Shown here in pieces: positions 44,462 through 55,100 of a stretch of 64,000 nt of DNA. Where the stretch lies: the NCBI GenBank assembly GCA_922989275.2, contig OV277871.1, forward strand, positions 1,178,001-1,242,000, in the 5' to 3' direction. Under the pieces are notes generated by a model that saw only the letters and a program-made list of their open reading frames with translations, was not told where the DNA came from and did not search any database. Both the position numbers and the translations under genes were made by a program. Source of the DNA: Gari tellinella (lineage: Eukaryota; Mollusca; Bivalvia; Cardiida; Psammobiidae). The first letter of the stretch is position 1. Each line of letters starts with the position of its first letter.

Positions 44462-46144
44462 CTAACTACTATCTGAATCACTCTCGGACAAGTTCACACA
44501 ACCAATAGGATTTCTCGTTGTCTTTGCAATCTTCGCTCTCTTCACAATCTTCTCCAAGGGTTGTAAATGCCTTTTAATACTACCAGATACGGCTGCACCG
44601 TCTCCCTTCAATTTTCTCCCTCTTTTCTTACCCTGATCTGCCCATGGTACGCCTGACACAATCTTCTTGATGGGTTGAGTTGTATGATGTAATTGTTCCT
44701 TATCTTTAGTGTTTTCTAACTTTTTGCTGCCATTTTCTAACTTTTTGCTGCCATTTTCTGGTTCAGTTATTTCTGATTTAACATTATCTGTCAAAGTTGT
44801 ATTCTCTGTTTCTTTCTCAGTTTTTCTTTTTTTATCATCTGACTTAGAACTGTTAGTTACCTTTCTCCCTGACTTTCTTTTTCCAGAATTAACTTTTCCC
44901 TGATTTTCAATGTCAGATCTCTTCATCTCTGATGATTCATGTGATCTCTGTTTTCCTGTTGACTTGTTACTATAACCTCTAGTTATCCTTTCTGATTCTG
45001 TGTGACTGCAAATATCATCAACTTTTTCTGTATCTTTATCACTTCCACCAGTAGTGTTGGACTGTGAGCTTATGCCTCGTCCAGTTTCATCATCTACATT
45101 TCTAAAGTTATGATTAGTATCAGCTTTACTCTGAGTTACAACAAAATCATTAGAATTGCTATCCTCCTCATTATCTTTCTCACGGATGAAACCTCCTTCA
45201 TTCTTGTAAAAGTCATTGAGTTCTGTGTCTGAATCTACCTCTGTAGTTCTCTCCTTCTCTTTAGTACTAGCTTCACCACCGTCCAGGAATTCAGGACTTT
45301 CTGACCGTGAGTTACATTCTGTCTCCTTATCACCACTTTCAAGATTCATCAACTCTTCAACATTCAGACCTGATTCAAACACCCTCAGTGCATGGCTAGT
45401 AGGACGAGAGGGACCGGGAATTTCAGTATCTTCTTTTGTTACATCATGATCATACTTTGTATCACCAAACTTCAGACCTAGAATCTCTGCCACACTCAGA
45501 GAACTTTGAGTCACTTGTGTGTCATCATCTGAATCAGAGAACATGCTTAAACTCACTGAACTATCTGAATCACTGTCAGAATCTGATGTTCCAGTATCTT
45601 TTGACATTTTGTCTATTGAGTCCACATCATCTGATGTTTTCAATGTGCCTTTTTCCTCAGCAGCACATTGGTCTTGTCTTCCCCTTCCAATACCTTGTCT
45701 TTGTTTACCTCTTCCTCTCTTTGATTTCTGACCTTCATTAAGTTTATCTCTACTTTCAATGTTATCTACCTCTACTACTTCATCACCGGATGTAATGTCT
45801 TTCACTGTATCATCAGTCTTGCCCTTTCCTCTACCCTTGCCCTTATTTCCTTTAGCCCTTGTACTCCCTACTGTCCTGGCCTTTTTACCAGCTACCTGAG
45901 ACTTGCTGGGTCCTCCTTTGTCATCAACATCTTCGATTCCTTCACCACTTTCAGCTGCAGTTTTAGACTTAGCTTTACTCTTAGCTGTTCTGGCTTCATT
46001 TTTGCCGTAAACTACAGGCTGTGAATCGTCAGGTTCTTCATGGTTGAGAAATTGATTGACAACTTTTTGTAACCTTTTACTTTTCATTTTGGCAGGCTGA
46101 ATATAGACCTCTGGTTGGAAGAAGGAGCTGATGGGCCGTTGAGT
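44462..46144 (-). CDS. ERCC5: ERCC5 last exon: PIP box and long charged tail
   Basis: Acceptor TTTTTCAG before 46144; TAG at 44464-44462; 560 codons. It begins TQRPISSFF; with the Q from the previous exon this gives QRPISSFF, a canonical PCNA-interacting box (QxxIxxFF), at the same place as human QLRIDSFF. A conserved helix follows ([13 protein letters not shown]). The remaining roughly 500 residues are Ser/Asp/Glu/Lys-rich, low in complexity, with basic clusters such as KKRGRKLKG and KRAKIAK near the end that may serve nuclear import. The human tail after the PIP box is about 190 residues. One uninterrupted frame over 1.68 kb shows it is under coding constraint. Confidence 0.95.
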   Translation of the reverse strand, partial: TQRPISSFFQPEVYIQPAKMKSKRLQKVVNQFLNHEEPDDSQPVVYGKNEARTAKSKAKSKTAAESGEGIEDVDDKGGPSKSQVAGKKARTVGSTRAKGNKGKGRGKGKTDDTVKDITSGDEVVEVDNIESRDKLNEGQKSKRGRGKQRQGIGRGRQDQCAAEEKGTLKTSDDVDSIDKMSKDTGTSDSDSDSDSSVSLSMFSDSDDDTQVTQSSLSVAEILGLKFGDTKYDHDVTKEDTEIPGPSRPTSHALRVFESGLNVEELMNLESGDKETECNSRSESPEFLDGGEASTKEKERTTEVDSDTELNDFYKNEGGFIREKDNEEDSNSNDFVVTQSKADTNHNFRNVDDETGRGISSQSNTTGGSDKDTEKVDDICSHTESERITRGYSNKSTGKQRSHESSEMKRSDIENQGKVNSGKRKSGRKVTNSSKSDDKKRKTEKETENTTLTDNVKSEITEPENGSKKLENGSKKLENTKDKEQLHHTTQPIKKIVSGVPWADQGKKRGRKLKGDGAAVSGSIKRHLQPLEKIVKRAKIAKTTRNPIGCVNLSESDSDSS

Positions 46145-49100
46145 CTGAAAAACAAAACAAAACAAAATATTTTTAACCCAATACTCCATAAATACTGTAA
46201 AACAGGTATTTTTCGCATCATGAATATTTCCCGTAATGCGATTTTGTATTAATTCGTGACATCATGCAATATTTATAGCAGGTGGTAGCTTAAATTAGGC
46301 TGAAAGTAAAGCAGAACGTGCCTTAAGGCACATTCTGCTTTACTTTCAACCTGCTTTAAGAAGTCGCCTATTTTCAAAACTAGAGACATTCGCGAATTAA
46401 CGCGTAAATTATATTCTCGCGAATAAAACCGGTTTTACAGTACATTTTTATTTATACCTCCCCTGATTAAAAAAATAGTTTCATTGTATACAGTCATGCA
46501 TAATACACCATAAGATGATTATGTCTTCTATATCCTAGCAGATGGTATTTTAAAGCAGGCAACTAATCATTTTGTGAGTAGTACCAGACTGTTATCAAGG
46601 AATATTCAAATGTGCTGTGACAAGTTTATCAAAATTTCAGTTCAATTTGGATTTTTTTTTACCAGAATTGGAATTTATATTACAATTTCTCATTGGGGAT
46701 GGGTCCATATACCTGACTCATGGACACACCAGAAACAAGTCTGAAACCTGAGAAAGGGTTAAAATGATCATCAACAAAATTACCTGTTTATAGTTGATTC
46801 TCTTGAGGACAGGTAGTAGCAACTCATCTGCCTTCTCCTTTGTCCAGCCAAGTTTGGTATTGGCAAAGGTAAGTAAAGGTCAAGGACAATAAAATAAAAT
46901 GACACTTAAAATATACATCTTTTGTTGGAATTTAACCCATTTCCCAATAGCCTGTTTCTAGTTTTGAAAATGGGTGACCACTTAAAGCAGGTTGAAAGTA
47001 AAGCAGAATGCGCCTGCTTTACTCTCAGCATGCTTTAAGCTACATGTAACATCTGCTTAAATATAGAAAATATTTTATCATAAATATTTATGACTGTATA
47101 AACTACAACTATTTTCTTCAGTGGAGGAATAAATTAAAGGTGTAAAAAAGGTGTCTTCATGGGGTAATGGATTAAGACAGTTGTCAGGAGCAAAGTAATG
47201 CAGAAAGCTCCAACATTCAGTAGCTACCTGCATAAAAAAATCCCCATTTGTCCTTAACACTTTCTTCCACAGAGAGCCTTTAGACACCTCCATACAGAAA
47301 CACCACAATTGAGTATTCAGAAGGTTTTGAATACAGTACATAGATAAAGCAGGGCTCAAGATAAGAAGGAGGGAACAGAACAAATCCAACATTTTCTCAC
47401 TTATTTCAGCACCAAATCCTATGGTGTTACTACTCATTAGAATCGTCACTTCGAGACAATTCTAATGAGTAGTAACACCATAGGGTTTAATGCAGAAATA
47501 AAGATTTTAGTTTGTGAAATACTCCCCTTATCTGGAGCTCTGTAAAGGCAAAATGAAGGAAAAGCAAAAAGTTCCTAAAGGCGCTTTGTACTTTATTTTC
47601 ATCTTGCTGTAAGCAGTAACCTGCCTATATTCTCTTCTGGCAAGGGCGGAAAAGGTCAAAGGTTGGTATTTCAGAAACATTTAACCCATTACTCCATAGA
47701 TATTCATTTTTACTCAGTTAACCCATTCCCCCATAAAAACGTCTTTTTACGCCTATAATTTATTCCTGAACAGAAGAAAATAGTTCACTTTTATACAGAG
47801 ATGAATATGTATTATAAGAAATATTTTCTATATTCTAGCAGGTAATAGCTTAAAGCAGGCTGAAAGTAAAGCAGACTGTGCCTTATGGCGCATTCTGCTT
47901 TACTTTCAACCTGCTTTAAATGATCATCTTTCTTTAAAACTAGAAAAGGGCTATGGGGTAATGGGTTAAGTTATTCCTCCACTGAAGAAAATAGTTCAAA
48001 TTTATAACGTCATGGATATATATCAGAAGAATATTTTCTATATTCTAGCAGAAGGTAGCTTAAAGCAGACTGAAAGTAAAGCATTCTGCTTTACTTTCAA
48101 CCTGCTTTAAGTAGTCATTTGTCTTTAAAACTAGTAAACAGACTGGAGTAAAGGGTTCAGGAGATGTATTAACAGTCAATATAAACATGAAAAGTAGAGA
48201 TCAAATTAATCCATTACCCCATAAATACGCCTTTTTACGCCTTTAATTAATTCCTCTACTGAAGAAAATAGTTCCAATTTATACTGTCACAAATAAAAAT
48301 CGTAAGAAATTTTTTCTATATTCCAGCAGAAAATAGATTAAAGCAGGCTGAAAGTAAAGCAGAATGCGCCTTAAGGCGCATTCTGCTTTACTTTCAACCT
48401 ACTTTAAGTGGTCAAATATCTTCAAAACTAGAAACAGGCTATGGGGTAATGGGTTAAAACAACATGCAAAAACAGAAGGCTTGATAAAGGATATTGTCTC
48501 AGCTGTTCCAGATCTGGTATGGCCCAGGAGAATTTTTCTGCTGAGTCTTCTACCATAGGACAGAGGTAGGCATCCACAACCTGTCTGCTTGGAAAACCTA
48601 GTACATAGAAACAACATAATATACAATTAAACTGGTATTAACCCAATACCCCATAGCCTGTTTGCATTGAAGATAAATGACCACTCAAAGCAGATCGAAA
48701 GTAAAGCAGAATGTTCCTTAACCCATTAACCCATAGCCTGTTTCTAATATTGAGAATAGGTGACCACTTAAAGCAGGTTGAAAGTAAAGCAGTATGCACC
48801 TATTCTGCTTTACTTTCAGCCTGCTTTAAACTACAATCTGCTAGGAAATAGAAAATATTTCTCATGGTACATATTCATGACTGTATAAAGTTGGGCTATT
48901 TTCTTCCGTGAAGGAATAATTCAAAGGCGTAAAAAGGCGTATTTATGGGGTAAAGGGTTAAGGCACATTCTGTTTTACTTTCAGCCTGCTTTAAGCTTCC
49001 ATCTGCTAAAATATAAAAAAAATATGTTTGTGCTACACAATTCATAATGGTATAAATTTGAAATATTTTCTTTAGTGGAGGAATAAAATGCGTATTAATG

Positions 49101-52100
49101 GGTTAAGGCTTATTCTGCTGTACTTTCATTCTCCTTTAAGCTTCCATCTGCTAAAATATAGAAAATATTTTTATGCAACAAAATTCATAATGGTATAAAT
49201 TGGAAATATTTTCTGCTGTTGAGGAATTAATTAAAGGCATAAAAGGGCATATTTAACTCATTGAACTCTATGGACAAGTATAGTCATCCTTTATAAACAC
49301 TATACCTATGAAGAGTACATTTGTTCTACGCAAACAGTCTCAGCCCATATCAGAGTGCTCCAAAGGAGCCCTCTTATCAGGGTATACACTGCTTGTTAAT
49401 TGGCAATATTTACATTCGTCCTATATAACGCCTTCTAGAAGTGTATTGAAAATATAAGTATAATTCTCAGTAAACCTACACATTGAAACTGGTTCCAGCC
49501 AGTTAGAAAGAGGGCGGATACTCCACCAGAGATACTGACCTAGCAACAAGCTGATGGTAACTATTGCGGGTAATTAGGCTGAAATACATATCCGCGACCT
49601 AATTTTTTAAAATATGCTTTAATAATAGATATTCAAGTTGCATTGTTCATTTTTTTAATGTCTTATAAGTGTTCATTAAGCCCACAGAGACAGTTTACTG
49701 GGTAAAAGCCTGAATTTGTAATGCAACTCCAAATCATGTATTTGGGACTGCTTTTCATACTATATATTATAGAGATCGAATGACTATTACATCCAGGATT
49801 ACATCTATCAAACATATTTGGCCGGTATAAGATACATGTATATTCATATACAAAAAAACCAATCTTGTCAAGATTCACTTCGTAAAGGACAAGGCAAAAT
49901 ATGAAAATATAAATTTAAGTACTAAACGACATGTTTTGCGATTTACAGGGGGGGGGTATAAAAAATTGTAGGACTTTAATACTACAGTAGCTTTCATTTA
50001 TCTGAAAGATATGTGAAAGAATCCTGAGGAGTATCTGTGGAAAAACGGTTGACACTTCCCCTGCTAAAAGTGTACTGATTTCCTTTGTAAACAGTGTAGA
50101 CCCAGATTAGACAGCTCCTAAAAGAACTGTCTGATCAGGATCTGTATTGTTTTATTTCAGGATCTTTCTGGCATAAGTCTGCACTCTTTCCAGGAGAAAC
50201 ATTTCCCTAATTTTATTAGCCAATGAAGTAGTTCAGCTGATAAATATTCATACCGGTAGTTGGTTTTATATATGAATATTCAGCGCGAGAAGGATTAAAG
50301 TATAATAAAATGGTTTATCACCTGGACTAATATCAAGGGATCTCAGTTTGGACAGGAGTTTGGATTCTGGTGTAAGTTTGATCTGTGTTTGTGCAGCCTC
50401 CCACCATGACCTGGAATTGATGACAAAATATGGGCTATTATAACTTGCAATGATTATTTCATATGATCAAAATATTTCTATGATTCTACAGGGCTCCAGA
50501 TGAGAGATAGTACACTGAACAAATACAACATTTTTCGCCCATTTCAGCACTAAACCCTATGATGTTATACTACTTATTAGAATCGTCTCGAAGAGACGAT
50601 TCTAATGAGTAGTAACACCAATAGGGTTTTAAGCAGAAATAAATATTTTAGTTTCGAAATAATCTCCTTATCTGGAGCCCTGATTTTATCAAACTTTTAA
50701 ATTGGTCCTATCTAATGTTTCAATCTCTATTGGCCTTTACCAAAGATAATCAGGTCTAAATACACGTCACAGTTTTGTATAAAATCATAGAATATATGTT
50801 GCTGCTTACAATTAAACCATTTTCCTCCATGACAAAGAGCGATATATTAAGCTGTGATACTGCTTAACCCTTTACTTTGTTTCTAATTTTGAAGGCATGT
50901 GACCACTTAAAACAGGTTGAAAGTAAAGCAGAACCTACTTTAAGCAACCATCTGCTAGAATGTAGAAAATATTTCTTATGGTACATGTTCATGCCTGTAT
51001 AAATTGGACCTATTTTCTTCAGTGGAGAAATACATTAAATGTGCTAAAAGGCACTTTTATGAGGTAAAGGATTAACACTTTCCCCCAGAAGAGCCTATAA
51101 GCGCATACAGTTTATTCCTCCGCTGAAGAAAATAATTTAAATTTATACTGTCATGAATATGTATCATAAGAAATACGATATGTTCTTTATTCTAGCAGAT
51201 GGTAGCTTAAAGCAGACTGAAAGTAAGGCAGAATGCACCTTAAGGTGCATTCTGCTTTACCTTCAACCTACTTTAAGTGGTCACCTATCTTTAAAACTAG
51301 AAACAGGCTATGGGGTAACGGGTTAAGGCGCATTCTGCTTTACTTTCAACCTACTTTAAGTGGTCACCTATCTTTAAAACTAGAAACAGGGTATGGGGTA
51401 AAGGGTTAATGAAAGATGAAGTTAAAACATGTTTTATTTTTATCTTGACTTCAGGTTCCACCTGTTTTAAAACACCATCAATAACTATTTATTTGTGGTA
51501 CAGTGGAGAATGTGTTATTCTTTCCCAATAAACGCGTTTACGCTAAAACTATTATTTCTATTGCAAACAGTTTGGAGCCAGATCAGACGCCGGGTAACCC
51601 GGCGTCTGATCAGGCTCCAAACTGTTTGCCACCAAGATAAACATGAATTATCAGAGTTGTCCAAAAGTTGTACTTTTCTACGTTTTAGTGTTGTGCGTTT
51701 GCGTACGTTTGCGTTTAAACGGGAAAGAATAACAGATTCTCCACTGTACATTACTTGCAGAGGATAAAAGTGTCCTATGGCACTTATACATGCAAAGGAA
51801 CTGACATCTGTTTTGATGACGGCCTGTATAGCTCAGTGGTAGAGCGTCCGCTTGCAGTGCGTGAGGTTGCGGGTTCAATCCCCGACCGGGTCAAATCAAA
51901 GACTTGAAAATTGGTAGTAATGGCTTCCTTCCTTGGCGCTCAGGAATTCGGGTTAGCATTATAACTGGTTCGTGGGTGTCAGGATAAAGTGACCGGCCAG
52001 GTACAGTCCCAATGGTGCACCTAAAAAGTGCCCCTTCTCATAATCATCAGAATTGATGGTGTAGAAGTAATAAATAGAAATAACAAGTTAGGATGGAAAG

Positions 52101-55100
52101 AGTTGTGACAGTTTGTACTGGTAGAGATTCACCTGAATTTCACAAGGCCTTCTATGCTTTCTCCAGGAAACTCTGCGAGGATCTCCATGGCTGTCACCGG
52201 CCCGACACCTTGAATGCCGTCAGTGTAGTCACTGCCACAAAGTAGAGCAATGTTGATAAGAGGCTCCCGAGACAGGCCAAGCTGAGATCTGATATGCACC
52301 TCCCTACAAGATAAAACATTATACAGTAAACTCCGCTTAAAAATATATTCAGGGGACCATCCGAATATCGTTACAAGCAATATGGTGTATCTTGACGACA
52401 GTATCCGAATTGTGTACTATCCGAAACAATGGTTACTCACAAAGTTCGGCGCATTTTACGAAATATAGACTATTCTGACCTGTTGTAAACTTTAATGGTA
52501 TTTATCTCTTTCTTTGTTTCAACTGGCACAAGTAAACTCTTTGTGCAGGTATTACACTATTTACTATTTACAAATGAGATTTGCATATTGGCCTTCTAAT
52601 TGTGCATACATACTGGATCGTGATTATGGTTAAATCTAACTATGAAATATCAAGTTGTCAGACAATGCATACTGATAAAATATATATCTTTTTTATTTTT
52701 CTAAAATCTTTATTGACCTGTTGAATGATCTGGTATTTGGATTATAAATTCAACAATTTGTGTTTCCGACCGTGCACAGACATATTACAGGTCCGTTACA
52801 TACAAGGATGAAGTATTAGGTGGGCGAGTGAATGAAAACAAAGAACATACTTTTACCAAATATAAAATTTATGTAGGAATTTTGTAATCTCAAAGTGATT
52901 TGATGAGACAACAAAACTTGGAAATTCTCATGTAACGGTAAGTATGCTCAAAATTGGACTGAGTACATGGTGCAATGCACACGCACTATTGTTTGATTGA
53001 AACTTATTAGCGATAGTTTTCACACCTCTCCCGGGCTTGTCTTCGCACTTCTACACAGGTAAAAATATCATTACATGCGATCAAACTGGAGACAGGGGAC
53101 CGCAAAGTAGTATCGTTACATCCAGATTATCTTTACAAGCGATATCGTTACAAACGGAGTTAACTACATTGAATTATATAGAAGGCTGGCAGGGACCGAA
53201 GGATCTGTATCGTTACAAGCGATATATCGTTACTAGCGATATCGTTACAAGTGGAGTTTACTGTATAGTAGAACCTCGAAAAACGGAATCACTCAAGAGG
53301 AAGCAAAAATTTTAGTTTAGCAATGAATCATTCAAAAGAAGTTGAATTAGCAATTAGTCTGAGGTCAAGGGGTCAAACTTTTTGTTTTTTTGTTTTGTTT
53401 GCTATAGTCCGTTTCTGCCATCTATGGGCTAATTGCAGAAACGGACATTAACAAACAAAATATAATATATGAACGCTTTAGGTCAAAGTGTATAGCAATT
53501 ATGAGCACTTTTCAAAACTTAAACACATATTTCAAAACATAAGCTCCCCTTGATATTCATTCCACGAGCTAGAAAACGACCCTAATTAGTCATAAAAGGA
53601 CTAGATTAACCCATTACCCAATAAATACACATTTTTACGCCTTTAATTAATTCCTCCACAGAAGAAAAGAATTCTAATTTATACAGCCATGGATATGTAC
53701 CATAAGAAATATTGTCCATATTCTAGCAGATGGTAGCTTAAAGCAGGCTGAAAGTAAAGCAGAATGTGCCTTAAGGCACATTCTGCTTTACTTTTAACCT
53801 GCTTTAAGTGTTCAACCACCTTCAATACTAGAACTAGACTAAGGGGCAATGGTTTAATTTGAAAACTGGAATTTTCCTTTCAGGTTGGAAAGGGATAAAG
53901 CTAGCTGAAAATAAAGCAGATAGCTCCTGTGTGCTACTACAATGAAGACTATTCAAGCTACTCTTGTACTCACTGAAAGCACTCTACATATTTGGCCTGG
54001 TTGAAGAAATTCTTGTACACAACCTTTCCACCAAACAGCCATATGTCACTGTCATCTGTGATGGTTCCCTGTGTCAGATTGGCCTTGTTTAGCTGAGCAC
54101 ACTGGGCCTCAGCTTCTGATGGGCTCACAATATACGGGATACCAAACAGCTGAAGAAGCTCCTGAAACAAGAAATTTAACCTTTTACTCCATAGCTTGTT
54201 TCTAGTATTTAAGATAGTTGACCACTTAAAGCAGGTCGAAAGTAAAGCAGAATGTGCCTGAAGGCGCATTCTGCTTTCCTTTCAGCCGGCTTAAGCTACC
54301 ATCTGCTAGGATTTAGAAAATATTTCTCATGATATATAATTATTAGGGATGGCAACGGTTAACCGGTTAACCGTTCGAACGTCCGGTTATCGGTTAGAAA
54401 AATCGGTAACCGGTTAATTGAAAAAAATAAATAAAAAAGTTCAAATTCGTAGTTTTACAGCTAAATTTCCATTAAAGTTTCTATATTTCACAAGGTATTT
54501 CGCTGGCAGGCAGGCGGCGTTTATCTGTCAAGGTGTGAAGGAGATGGGTGACATTAAACAATGTGATTGTAGCAATAAACAATCGGAACCTTACAGTTTG
54601 GTATTTGTTGTGCTAATCTCCCAACGGTCCTTTCCCTTAGCAGTACTAATTGAACTTTGTACTCTTCACGGCTGAAGAGTTAATTGCGTGTCTATAATCC
54701 GTCATTACATAATGTATCGGTGGTTGGTAAACAAAATCACCCCGCCTTCTTTTTGAGTAAAGGTTGTTTGTACAAGGTGTTGGAGTTACTGGATTGGATT
54801 ATTCAGTCATAAGACTTTAATTACTGCGAAAGTGTAATGTTTTAATTGGTCAGTTAGATAGTTGATTGACAGCTGATCTATGCCCTTGATTAAATCCCTA
54901 ATCTTCGATAAAACAGCAATCAAATTCAACGAACTAGATATAATGAACATCTTGATAACAGTAATAGAACTCAGATTAGATGTCGATTAACTAAGCATCT
55001 CATCAGGAGCCAAACTGGTTGTCATTTTTGGATTTGTTAACGTTTAACATCTTTAACAAAACATTTTTTAAATATTGAAAAACTGATAAACAGCGGACAT

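Larger units (their letters stand above)
46869..48494 (-). other. ERCC5: Predicted U12-type AT-AC intron of ERCC5
   Basis: Starts ATATCCTTT (48494 downward), the exact U12 AT-AC donor consensus; ends with CCTTGAC (46886-46880, branch site) and TTAC (to 46869). The exons on both sides join in frame to conserved XPG sequence only with these sites. Human XPG is reported to contain minor-spliceosome sites, so the intron type is probably ancient. The intron contains four HpA copies and an HpH element. Confidence 0.9.

Noticed and set aside
45216..45741. Plus-strand Ser/Leu-rich frames opposite the last ERCC5 exon
   Set aside because: Antisense shadows of the acidic tail; no start context, splice sites or known domain.
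51821..51893. Functional tRNA-Cys gene
   Set aside because: The A and B boxes and a GCA anticodon are present, but stems are mismatched, the acceptor does not pair and a SINE body follows directly.
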